DNA of 64,000 nt from Jutongia huaianensis. Its GTDB lineage: Bacteria > Bacillota > Clostridia > Lachnospirales > Lachnospiraceae. The position numbers and the translations under genes were made by a program. The stretch spans positions 11,060 through 75,059 of the forward strand of contig NZ_JACRSX010000016.1 of NCBI RefSeq assembly GCF_014384985.1. Direction: 5' to 3'. Of the stretch, positions 8,190-16,339 are shown piece by piece; positions within the stretch are counted from its first letter, which is position 1, and the number at the start of each line of letters is the position of its first letter. Under the pieces are notes generated by a model. It was not told where the DNA came from. It worked only from the letters and a program-made list of their open reading frames with translations, and ran no database searches.

Positions 8190-9632
8190 TTACTTTAACC
8201 TTCTTAAGATCTCCAGAACATATTTCCAGGTTCTGCGTACACTTTCCACATTCATAGACTCTTTTGGTGTATGAATATCATCCATATCCGGACCAAAAGA
8301 TACACAGTCCAGTCCCGGCAGCTTTCCGGCAAACAGGCCACATTCCACTCCGGCATGAAGTGCCTCTACCACCGGCTTCTCTCCATACTGCTCCTGATAG
8401 ATCTGTATCATCAGATCCCTCAGCGGGGAATCCTGCCGGTACTCCCATGCCGGATATGCCCCGGTGCATGTAACACTTCCTCCCAAAGCCTCCATCAGAC
8501 ATTGTATTCTCTGTACCAGTTCTTCCTTCTCGGAGCCAATGCTGCTTCTGACAGAAAAGGAGAAGGACACCTCTTCCTGCTTCGTGATCATAATACCAAG
8601 GTTTAACGAGGTCTGCACCAGTCCCGGAATATCAAAGCTCATCCTCTGAATCCCGCCCGGCAGATTTACCAGTGCAGCGATCACCCGGTCTGTGTCCCGG
8701 CTCGTCATAGCCTTCTGTCCCGTTTTGACCCCTTGTCTTTCCCATAATATGTCAATATCCGGATCCGTTTGTCTGTACTCATTCCGGTACATCTCCCTCA
8801 AACCGTCTATGATTCTGCTGTAATCTCCCGATTCACACACAAGCTCTGCCACAGCCTCCCTCGGTATGGCATTGTCCTTCATGCCTCCATCCAGCCGAAG
8901 CAGCCGGAAGTTCCCTGCCTCCTTCAACGCATAGAGTGTCCTGCCCAGCAGACGGCATGCATTACCACGCCCCTTGTCGATCTCGACACCGGAATGACCG
9001 CCCTGCAAGCCTGTTATGGTAAGTCTTATCACTTCTCCGCCCGCAGTCTCCCAGACTACCGGCAGATGCGCCTCTGTGGTGACACCCCCGGCACAGCTTA
9101 CCAGCAAATGTCCCTCATCCTCCGAATCGAGATTCAGCATGATCCGCGAATGAAGATCAGAGCAGTCCATGGCTGCCGCCCCCAGCATACCAATCTCCTC
9201 GTCTACTGTGAAGACTGCCTCCAGCGGCGGATGTGGAATATCCTCTGCATCAAGGATCGCCAGAGCATACGCTACCGCAATGCCATCATCGCCACCCAGT
9301 GTCGTTCCCTCTGCAAAAATCACACCATCCTGAAGCTTCAGCCGGAGTCCCTCTGCAGCAAAATCAATATCACAGTCCGCTTCCTTCTCACAGACCATAT
9401 CCATATGCCCCTGCAGCATCACCGGTGCCGACTGCTCATATCCGGGAGAAGCCGCTTTCCATATGATGACATTATTCCATTCATCCTGCCGGTATTTGAG
9501 TCCCCTCTGCACCGCAAAATCCACCAGAAAATCACTGATCCTTCCGGCGTCTGATGAACCATGGGGAATCCCGCAGATTGCCTCAAACCATCGAAAAACC
9601 TCCTGTGGTTCCAATCCTTCTAATACTGCCAT
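8190..9632 (-). CDS. pepD: Aminoacyl-histidine dipeptidase (PepD family, M20)
   Basis: 480 residues, the usual PepD length. The zinc-site motifs of M20 metallopeptidases are present: LQGHMDMVCEK (His and Asp), GGDDGIAVAY (bridging Asp), VDEEIGMLGA (catalytic and metal Glu) and a C-terminal HAGVECGLFAGK, with a lid/dimerisation domain between. It hydrolyses Xaa-His and other short dipeptides in the cytosol. The oligopeptide transporter gene ends six bases upstream (9638), so peptide import and dipeptide hydrolysis are encoded together. This is one of the most secure calls in the window. Confidence 0.94.
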   Translation of the reverse strand: MAVLEGLEPQEVFRWFEAICGIPHGSSDAGRISDFLVDFAVQRGLKYRQDEWNNVIIWKAASPGYEQSAPVMLQGHMDMVCEKEADCDIDFAAEGLRLKLQDGVIFAEGTTLGGDDGIAVAYALAILDAEDIPHPPLEAVFTVDEEIGMLGAAAMDCSDLHSRIMLNLDSEDEGHLLVSCAGGVTTEAHLPVVWETAGGEVIRLTITGLQGGHSGVEIDKGRGNACRLLGRTLYALKEAGNFRLLRLDGGMKDNAIPREAVAELVCESGDYSRIIDGLREMYRNEYRQTDPDIDILWERQGVKTGQKAMTSRDTDRVIAALVNLPGGIQRMSFDIPGLVQTSLNLGIMITKQEEVSFSFSVRSSIGSEKEELVQRIQCLMEALGGSVTCTGAYPAWEYRQDSPLRDLMIQIYQEQYGEKPVVEALHAGVECGLFAGKLPGLDCVSFGPDMDDIHTPKESMNVESVRRTWKYVLEILRRLK

Positions 9633-9637
9633 ACAAA

Positions 9638-11536
9638 TTACCTCACCTTTCTAACAATACCTAAAAATGAAAGCAGCAAGAAAATAAAAAATACAATGCC
9701 TCCTGCATTTCCCAATGAAAAATTAAGCTGTATATATTGTGCTACCGTTCCTCCCCGCATCGGAATTACTGCGAGAACGGCAAGAAAAATACCAATCAGT
9801 CCCTCTCCGGCAATCATACCGGAGCTGTATAAAAGACCTCTGTCCACGCGGTCTTTTTTTAAAGCGGCTGCTTCCTCTGTGTCCGCCTTTTGGGATTCTA
9901 CCAGTTTCCGGATCATTCCTCCCACAAAAATCGGAGCTGACAGATGAATCGGCAGATAAAGGCCGATGGAAACAGGTAATACCGGGAGCCCCAGGATCTC
10001 AATCACAATGGCAACAAAAACTCCGCAAAAGACAAGCCCCCAAGGTAATGTGCCACCCATCACGCCCTCTACCACCAGCTTCATCAGGGTTGCCTGCGGT
10101 GCCGGAAGCTGTGACGAATTACCAAAACCCCATGCCGCATGAAGCAGATACATCACACCGCCAATGGTAAGTGCCGCCACAACCGCACCGATCAGCTCTC
10201 CGATCTGCTGCCACATAGGAGTGGCTCCCACGATAAAGCCTGTTTTAAGATCCTGTGATGTATCTCCTGCCATTGCTGCCACGATACAGATCACCGTCCC
10301 CACACAAATCGCAGATACCATACCGGTATACCCGGTCATTCCTGTTCCCTTCAACAGTGCCGTCGCGATCAGCAGAGTTGCGATCGCCATACCGGAGACC
10401 GGATTATTGGAGGACCCCACAAGCCCCACCATACGGCTGGACACCGTCGCAAAGAAAAATCCAAAGATGATCACCAGCATTGCCCCAAACAAACGGACCG
10501 GAACAGACGGCAGAAGCCAGATCACCACGGCGATCAGCAATACACCTGCCAGAACCGCTCCCATAGGAAGCTCCCTTGAGGTGCGCAGAGCGTCCTGCCG
10601 TTGTACTCCAATGCCCCTGACCGCCTTGGTAAAGGTCCGCAGGATCACCGGAAATGTCTTGATCAGACTGATAATACCTCCTGCCGCCACGGCTCCTGCC
10701 CCGATATACCGGATATAACTTCCCCAGATGCTCATTACGTCCATTTCGGAAATCCGGTCCGCAGCAGGTGCGATCATATTATCGCCGCCAAACAGAACGA
10801 TCGCCGGAATCAGTACAAACCAGCCAAGCACACCACCGGCAAACATATTTGCCGCTACCCGCCGGCCACAGATATAACCGACTCCTGCCAGCGCCGGCAG
10901 CACATCCAGACCAAACGCCGTACGGAGAGAACGAAGATTCCAATGTACCTCCGATGGAAACAGCTTCAAACCGTCTGTAATAAACTTATACAGTGCTGAA
11001 ATCCCAAGCCCGGCAAAAACTACCTTTGATTTTGCACCGCCTTCTTCTCCCGCCAGAAGCACCTCCGCACATGCTGTCCCTTCCGGAAACGGCAATGCCC
11101 CGTGTTCCTCCACGATCAACGCATTGCGAAGGGGTACCATAAACAGGACACCCAACAGCCCGCCGCAGACTGCGATCGCAGCAATCTCCGTAAACGACGG
11201 CATCGCCACCTCATGGCTTTCCTCTGCCCACATAAATAACGCCGGCATGGTAAAGATGGCTCCTGCCGCCAGAGACTCTCCCGCCGACCCAATGGTCTGC
11301 ACCATGTTGTTTTCCAGGATGGAATCCCTGCGAAGCAGATACCGCAAAATCCCCATGGAAATAACTGCTGCCGGAATGGACGCTGAAACTGTCATACCAA
11401 CCCGCAATCCCAGATAAGCATTGGCCGCTCCAAATACGACAGCAAGAATCAGTCCCAGTATCAAAGAAACTGGTGTAAATTCCGGCAGTGTTTTATCTGC
11501 CGGAATGATAGGTTTCCATTTTTCATTTTTACTCAT
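9638..11536 (-). CDS. OPT-family oligopeptide transporter
   Basis: 632 residues with about 14-16 hydrophobic segments across the length. The start MSKNEKWKPIIPADKTLPEF is followed by ILGLILAVVFGAANAYLGLR, typical of the oligopeptide transporter (OPT) superfamily, and motifs such as LPFPEGTACAEVL and FIVGATPMWQQIGEL belong to its bacterial peptide branch. It is expected to import small peptides, or possibly metal chelates, with a coupling ion across the cytoplasmic membrane. It is the first gene of a seven-gene minus-strand operon and has a near-consensus promoter about 60 bases upstream. Confidence 0.94.
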   Translation of the reverse strand: MSKNEKWKPIIPADKTLPEFTPVSLILGLILAVVFGAANAYLGLRVGMTVSASIPAAVISMGILRYLLRRDSILENNMVQTIGSAGESLAAGAIFTMPALFMWAEESHEVAMPSFTEIAAIAVCGGLLGVLFMVPLRNALIVEEHGALPFPEGTACAEVLLAGEEGGAKSKVVFAGLGISALYKFITDGLKLFPSEVHWNLRSLRTAFGLDVLPALAGVGYICGRRVAANMFAGGVLGWFVLIPAIVLFGGDNMIAPAADRISEMDVMSIWGSYIRYIGAGAVAAGGIISLIKTFPVILRTFTKAVRGIGVQRQDALRTSRELPMGAVLAGVLLIAVVIWLLPSVPVRLFGAMLVIIFGFFFATVSSRMVGLVGSSNNPVSGMAIATLLIATALLKGTGMTGYTGMVSAICVGTVICIVAAMAGDTSQDLKTGFIVGATPMWQQIGELIGAVVAALTIGGVMYLLHAAWGFGNSSQLPAPQATLMKLVVEGVMGGTLPWGLVFCGVFVAIVIEILGLPVLPVSIGLYLPIHLSAPIFVGGMIRKLVESQKADTEEAAALKKDRVDRGLLYSSGMIAGEGLIGIFLAVLAVIPMRGGTVAQYIQLNFSLGNAGGIVFFIFLLLSFLGIVRKVR

Positions 11537-11596
11537 AACAGACCTCTATTCATAATAATCATACTTCTGTTTATATTATGCTTGTCTGTCCTTCAA

Positions 11597-11625
11597 ATTA
11601 TACCACATATTTTCGTTAATGTCAT
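11597..11625 (-). promoter_or_regulatory. Promoter of the OPT-pepD-GGDEF-TIR-cyclase operon
   Basis: On the minus strand, -35 ATGACA (11625-11620) and -10 TATAAT (11602-11597) are separated by 17 bp. It lies between the terminator hairpin of the preceding gene and the transporter start codon. No other promoter of comparable quality was seen inside the operon. Confidence 0.65.
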
Positions 11626-11631
11626 TAAAAT

Positions 11632-11649
11632 ACGGCGCCGAAGCGCCGT
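11632..11649 (-). terminator. Rho-independent terminator after the coiled-coil gene
   Basis: ACGGCGC and GCGCCGT form a perfect 7-bp GC-rich stem around a CGAA (minus strand TTCG) tetraloop. It is followed on the minus strand by ATTTTAAT and lies 24 bases after the stop codon at 11673. Confidence 0.75.
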
Positions 11650-11672
11650 GTAAGATAACATTGTATTTTGTT

Positions 11673-12875
11673 TTATAAAACCGTAGCCGGCGGGGAATCT
11701 GCCCGTTCTGCCATTCCCTGCTCTGCCACCTGTGCCGCAGAGGCATTTTGAGAAGTATCTGTCCCCGTCACTGTCGTTGTCCCGGTCACAATATCCGTTC
11801 CCGCTGCACTCTCCATGCCATTCTGCTGCGTTGTATCGCTGCTCTGTCCGGACTGATCCTGCCGGAGCAGATCGATCTTTCTTTTTAAATATTCCATGTC
11901 TGCCTGCAGAAGGTCATAATTTTCAGAACGACGATGCCCGTTCTTCTCCGCTTTGGTGATCTGCTTTAATCTCTTTTTTAACTGGAGCACCTGCTGATCC
12001 AGATCCGCTTTGACTGCGGTACTGTTTTGTACATGCTCCTGCTTTTTTATATTCTCATTTTTTCGTTCTTTGCTGTGTACCGTATCGTTGTCACTCTTTT
12101 TCTGCATTTCCTCCAGCTTCAGATGAGACATCTTCCGACGTGCCGTCCGGATCATTTTATTGGCATGATTGATCGCAATCTGCAGTTCCTCGTCCTTATA
12201 CTGTCCGGACCCCGCCTTGCGTTTCAGACCGGAAAGCTCTGACTTTGCAGAAGCAAGGGCATTTCCCGCCTGGATTCTGGTTTTGGCACGCATAATTGCA
12301 CCGGAAACTTTACGGTAATTATAGGTGAGTGTCTTCTTTGCATTTGCATTGGTTTTAGATATATTTTCCCTGCTTTTGCGCATGCTTTCCAGAAGACGCT
12401 CCATATACTCTATATCCGACTCAGAATATCCCTGGGTATCTGCATTTTCCGATACATCCTCCCCGTCAGTCTCCGCTTCGCTTTCTGCTGTTTGTTCCGC
12501 AGTCACAGTGCCCGTCTTCACCGGAGTTTTTTCATTTGCCCGGTTCGTCATCTGTCCCTTTTCCGGTACAGCGTCTTCCGACGCTCCTGCCCCCTGATCG
12601 GTAACGCAGCTGTCTTCCTCATAGGAATACATATTTTGCTGTTGCCTTAAGATCTGCGCTACTCTGCTTCTGCCCTCCGACACATCGTACTGCACATTCT
12701 CATCATAAATGCCTCTGCGATCCACAGCACCCTGCTTTCCATTCGCTATACCTGTTGACGCCGTACGCCTTGTTTTTTCTGCTGAAGTTCTCCGGCTTTT
12801 GGAATGTCCGGTCACTGTCGTCCTGCCCCGGCGATAGGAACCGTCCATATTCCCTGTAATCATTCCCTGTTTCAT
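11673..12875 (-). CDS. Unknown coiled-coil protein
   Basis: 400 residues from the ATG at 12875 (MKQGMITGNMDG), seven bases after AAGGAG at 12888-12883; upstream in-frame starts have no such site. The N-terminal 100 residues are basic and Arg/Thr/Ser-rich. The middle is an acidic low-complexity stretch. About residues 150-350 are Lys/Glu/Ala-rich helix with heptad character (SKISKTNAN-like segments, MEYLKRKIDLLRQDQ). The last 50 residues are Thr/Gly/Ala-rich (TDIVTGTTTVTGTD). No signal peptide, membrane segment or enzyme motif is seen. Similar proteins are common and uncharacterised in Lachnospiraceae. It stands alone between two terminators. Confidence 0.75.
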   Translation of the reverse strand: MKQGMITGNMDGSYRRGRTTVTGHSKSRRTSAEKTRRTASTGIANGKQGAVDRRGIYDENVQYDVSEGRSRVAQILRQQQNMYSYEEDSCVTDQGAGASEDAVPEKGQMTNRANEKTPVKTGTVTAEQTAESEAETDGEDVSENADTQGYSESDIEYMERLLESMRKSRENISKTNANAKKTLTYNYRKVSGAIMRAKTRIQAGNALASAKSELSGLKRKAGSGQYKDEELQIAINHANKMIRTARRKMSHLKLEEMQKKSDNDTVHSKERKNENIKKQEHVQNSTAVKADLDQQVLQLKKRLKQITKAEKNGHRRSENYDLLQADMEYLKRKIDLLRQDQSGQSSDTTQQNGMESAAGTDIVTGTTTVTGTDTSQNASAAQVAEQGMAERADSPPATVL

Positions 12876-13029
12876 TTTCATTCTCCTTGAAAGCAAACCT
12901 TCGGTCTGCGCACACATCCATGTTCTGATACAACATATCCTTACTATAATAATCGGCAAATTTCGTGAATTCCTTTATTTTCCATAGAAAACGACATTTT
13001 TCATAAAGCAGGATAAAAGAACACAAAAT

Positions 13030-13061
13030 AAGCGGGTTACACCTCCCGGCATAACCCACTT
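13030..13061 (-). terminator. Terminator after the LRR surface protein gene
   Basis: AAGCGGGTTA at 13030-13039 pairs with TAACCCACTT at 13052-13061 (one G-T wobble) around a 12-base loop. On the minus strand it is followed by ATTTTGTGTTCTTTT. It begins 33 bases after the gene's stop codon. Confidence 0.7.
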
Positions 13062-13093
13062 ACAACGGTTCATTCCTTTTCCTTTATCTGACC

Positions 13094-16000
13094 TTAGAAA
13101 ATAAACAATTTTTTATAAAGGCTTTTCTGTGCCTTTGGCACCTTCAAAACAACCTTTTTGTTCACGCCCTTAAATGCGTTTTTCTTGACTTTACCTGCCT
13201 TTAACAATTTCGTCTTGCAATTAATGCTCTTCAGCTTTGTACAATTCCTGAATGCTTCTTTTCCAATCTTCTTTACATTCTTTCCAATGACAAGCTTCGT
13301 AATCTTTGTATTGTCTCTACATGCGTTGGCAGCAATAGAGGTTATCTTATAAACCTTCCCTCCCACGGTAATGGTATCTGGTATATTTACTGTCTTGCCC
13401 TTAACAATACCGACAAATTCAGCAGTATTCTTTCCGGTAATGCGATATTTTGCATTTTTGTAAGTTACAGTAGATCCAACGGTTACAGATGTTTTTCCAT
13501 TCCTCGTTGAAGATGGTGCTTTTGTGGAGGTCGGCTTCTGGGTTGGTACTGCTGTTGAAGACGGCTTCTTTGATGCACCCGGCGCTGCGCTTGGATTCGC
13601 CGGCTTATCACTTCCACCCGGTGCTGCGGTTGGCACATTCGGCTTGTTGCTCTCTGACGGTGATGCTGACGGTTTCGCCGGCTTACCACTCTCTCCCGGT
13701 GCTGCGGTTGGTACATTCGGCTTATCACTCTCTCCCGGTTTCGCCGTTACATCCGGTTTTCCACTGCCTGACGGTCCGGCCGGCTTACTACTCTCTCCCG
13801 GTTTCGCCGTGGTAACTGCTCCCGGTGTTGCTGTAGTGACTGCTCCCGGTGTCGCCGTAGTAACCGCTCCCGGTGCTGCTGTAGTGACTGCTCCCGGTGT
13901 CGCCGTGGTAATGGCTCCCGGTGTTGCTGTGCTAATGGCTCCCGGTGTTGCCGTGGTAATGGCCCCCGGTGTTGCCGTAGGTACCGGTGTCGGAGTTGCA
14001 TTCGGATCTGCAATAACTTCAATAGAGTAGCTGACGCCCTTCATATTATAATTTTCATCGCCCGGATAAATCGCTGTAACCTGAACTGTACCCGGTGCTA
14101 TTGCTGTGATCACACCTTCGGATGTTACGGTTGCTACCTCTGTATTGTCTGATTGAAACTGCCATTCAACAGAGGAAATCTTTGTAAATCGAGCTGTCTT
14201 TCCCACCATTAATTTATTCACTGTTACAAGTGGAGTTTCCTTAAGCGATCCTTTGTTAATCTGGAAAATGTTTTTTGCCACACCCTCATAACTGCCGCAT
14301 CCGGTTACCTGTATCTGGGCAGTACCGGCATTGATATTATCAAAATAACTTACTACATAATCGGTTCCATTTGTCAAAGTTTTACCCTGCAAAGTCACAG
14401 TAATTGCAGGAGTAAACGCTGTTCCTGTATATGTGTATGTTGCAGCCGGCAGAGTAATCTGGGCACTTGAAATAGACTGCACCGTGCTTGGATCCCAGGT
14501 ACTCCAAGTGAGTGTTTTACCTGTTTCTACCTGGTATGACAGCTTTTTCGCAACACCGTCTGCTGTCCAGGTCGTATTTCCACTTGGATAATATGCTGTC
14601 TTGAGTTTCCTGCAGCTGCTAAAAATCATATTGGCACGCATTGTCGGTTCAGACGACTGAAACTGTGGCAGGTCTCCATAAAAATATACCGCAGTCAATC
14701 CTTTACAGTTGAGAAATGCACCATATCCAATATTTGTTACGGTAGCCGGGATCCGAACCACCGATAAATTGTCATCTCCCCAAAAGCAGTTTTCACCAAT
14801 TTCCACCAATTTTTCCGGCAGCTGTATACTTCTTAAGTTCTTACAACTGTTAAATGCGGAATCACCTATCTTCACTACACTTGACGGGATCTCCACGCTG
14901 ATCAGATTTGTATTATTGAAAAATACATCCGGTCCAATTACTGTTACCGTATCAGGAACTTTAAACTCTGAAACAATTGTCACAGTAACAAGTTCTGTTT
15001 CATCCTTACTGTAAATTGCATTATCTTTGGACATAAATGTCGGATTGTCCTTTGCTACGGTAAGTGTATCCAAATTGATGCAGCCGTCTGTGATCGCAGC
15101 AGAAATTGTATCTACTGACGCCGGTATCTCCAGCTCTTTCAGATTCTTGCAATTATAAAAAACACGTCCATCCAATGTTTTTAACGTATCCGGCAAAACA
15201 ATCTTCGTGCAGTCCAGATTCCCAAGACCTTTGAAGCCGATACCGGTCACTGTATATCCATCAATCCTGGATGGCACTTCCAAAATCTTTGGAGATTCTT
15301 TTCCATCATAGGATGTAATCTTTGCATTTTCCCCGTCTAATTCATACCGGAAAAGCGTGTTCCTTTTCGTAACCGCATATGGACGATATCCGCTGTCCTT
15401 TTCCTGATTCAGACCGGCATCAATCTGATAATACTGATCGTTGATCTTTACCAGAGCAAGCTTCCTGCTGGAATCCTTTTTCGTTTCATCAATCGACCAG
15501 GCATCATATCCCAGTTTCTCAGACAACTTGACAACCGCTTCTGTTGCAGCTTTATCATTACAGCTTTTCAAAATCACCATATCCGAAAGAGAAGAAGATG
15601 TTTTGAGATAATCATACTGTGCTGCAAACTTCGCAATCGCATTTACCAAATCCATGTCACTCATATCATCTTTGATATTTGCATCAATGTAATCTTGTAT
15701 TACCTGATCCACATAAACAGATTCATAATTTACAAGATGCACCGTCAGGCTTTTCGTCTCACCCTTGTAAGTAATTTCGATCACTGCATCGCCGGGTGTG
15801 ATCGTATAGTAATCATAGTTGCTCGGACTGGCAGCCAGCACCCATCCGTTCTCATATATCTTCCAATAACTGCGCTTGGCCGTAACCAAACCTTTCGCTG
15901 ATACAGTCACAGAATCAGATCCAGACACTACCTCGTACCGGGTACCCCTAACATAGTCCGGTATTTGATATTCCTTCGGCAGATCTGCCGGCACCTTGAC

Positions 16001-16141
16001 CTTGACCCCATAATCACTTCTGATATCATAGATCGTGACCTCCTGATCGTCTGCTGCACTTGCAGGTGTTACCTGCATAAACACAGTCAGACTTAATAAC
16101 ATCATGAAACATATTGATAATCTTTTTAATAATCTTTTCAT
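13094..16141 (-). CDS. Large secreted BspA-like leucine-rich-repeat protein
   Basis: 1015 residues. A signal peptide (MKRLLKRLSICFMMLLSL, cleavage near ASAA, residue 30) is followed by a transglutaminase-like region at about 150-260 in which the catalytic pattern is not preserved. BspA-type LRR_5 repeats (about 285-520; for example VKIGDSAFNSCKNLRSIQLP) come next, then a beta-sandwich module (YTYTGTAFTPAITV), a Big_2-like module (DNTEVATVTSEGVITAIAPG), a Thr/Pro/Gly-rich stalk (about 705-880) built from 8-residue repeats, and a final LRR-like domain. No LPXTG, SLH or choline-binding motif is seen, so it is secreted or held on the surface by an unknown route. Such proteins often mediate adhesion (inference). 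Confidence 0.88.
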   Translation of the reverse strand: MKRLLKRLSICFMMLLSLTVFMQVTPASAADDQEVTIYDIRSDYGVKVKVPADLPKEYQIPDYVRGTRYEVVSGSDSVTVSAKGLVTAKRSYWKIYENGWVLAASPSNYDYYTITPGDAVIEITYKGETKSLTVHLVNYESVYVDQVIQDYIDANIKDDMSDMDLVNAIAKFAAQYDYLKTSSSLSDMVILKSCNDKAATEAVVKLSEKLGYDAWSIDETKKDSSRKLALVKINDQYYQIDAGLNQEKDSGYRPYAVTKRNTLFRYELDGENAKITSYDGKESPKILEVPSRIDGYTVTGIGFKGLGNLDCTKIVLPDTLKTLDGRVFYNCKNLKELEIPASVDTISAAITDGCINLDTLTVAKDNPTFMSKDNAIYSKDETELVTVTIVSEFKVPDTVTVIGPDVFFNNTNLISVEIPSSVVKIGDSAFNSCKNLRSIQLPEKLVEIGENCFWGDDNLSVVRIPATVTNIGYGAFLNCKGLTAVYFYGDLPQFQSSEPTMRANMIFSSCRKLKTAYYPSGNTTWTADGVAKKLSYQVETGKTLTWSTWDPSTVQSISSAQITLPAATYTYTGTAFTPAITVTLQGKTLTNGTDYVVSYFDNINAGTAQIQVTGCGSYEGVAKNIFQINKGSLKETPLVTVNKLMVGKTARFTKISSVEWQFQSDNTEVATVTSEGVITAIAPGTVQVTAIYPGDENYNMKGVSYSIEVIADPNATPTPVPTATPGAITTATPGAISTATPGAITTATPGAVTTAAPGAVTTATPGAVTTATPGAVTTAKPGESSKPAGPSGSGKPDVTAKPGESDKPNVPTAAPGESGKPAKPSASPSESNKPNVPTAAPGGSDKPANPSAAPGASKKPSSTAVPTQKPTSTKAPSSTRNGKTSVTVGSTVTYKNAKYRITGKNTAEFVGIVKGKTVNIPDTITVGGKVYKITSIAANACRDNTKITKLVIGKNVKKIGKEAFRNCTKLKSINCKTKLLKAGKVKKNAFKGVNKKVVLKVPKAQKSLYKKLFIF
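13818..13985. repeat. Seven 24-bp tandem repeats encoding the Thr-Pro-Gly stalk
   Basis: Units beginning GCTCCCGGTG start at 13818, 13842, 13866, 13890, 13914, 13938 and 13962. They differ mainly at third codon positions. On the coding (minus) strand each unit encodes TTATPGAV or a close variant. Less regular KPGES/APGES repeats continue from about 13580 to 13817. The array is a likely site of slippage. Confidence 0.9.
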
Positions 16142-16282
16142 GCATTTTCCTCCTTGTTCTTGCTTTCCTTCCGGAAAATTATTTTTTCATTATTTAACAA
16201 CATTAGTATATCATTTCCGCATCTGCGTTGCTGTTTTTTGCGCGAACGGAGCATATATGGCGTGAATGGTAAAAGGATTCTG

Positions 16283-16311
16283 TTGTATTTCCTATAAAGT
16301 TCTTTTATAAT
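16283..16311 (+). promoter_or_regulatory. Promoter of the sensor kinase gene
   Basis: -35 TTGTAT at 16283-16288 and -10 TATAAT at 16306-16311 are separated by 17 bp. The kinase start codon follows at 16340 behind AAGGAGG. The rest of the divergent interval 16142-16282 must hold the LRR gene promoter, but no strong hexamer pair was found for it. Confidence 0.6.
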
Positions 16312-16339
16312 TAAACTATGACATAAAGGAGGACTGCCA

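Noticed and set aside
13524..14030. Plus-strand Gly/Ala/Val-rich frame opposite the LRR stalk
   Set aside because: It is produced by the 24-bp repeats of the coding strand read in reverse; there is no start signal and no family resemblance.
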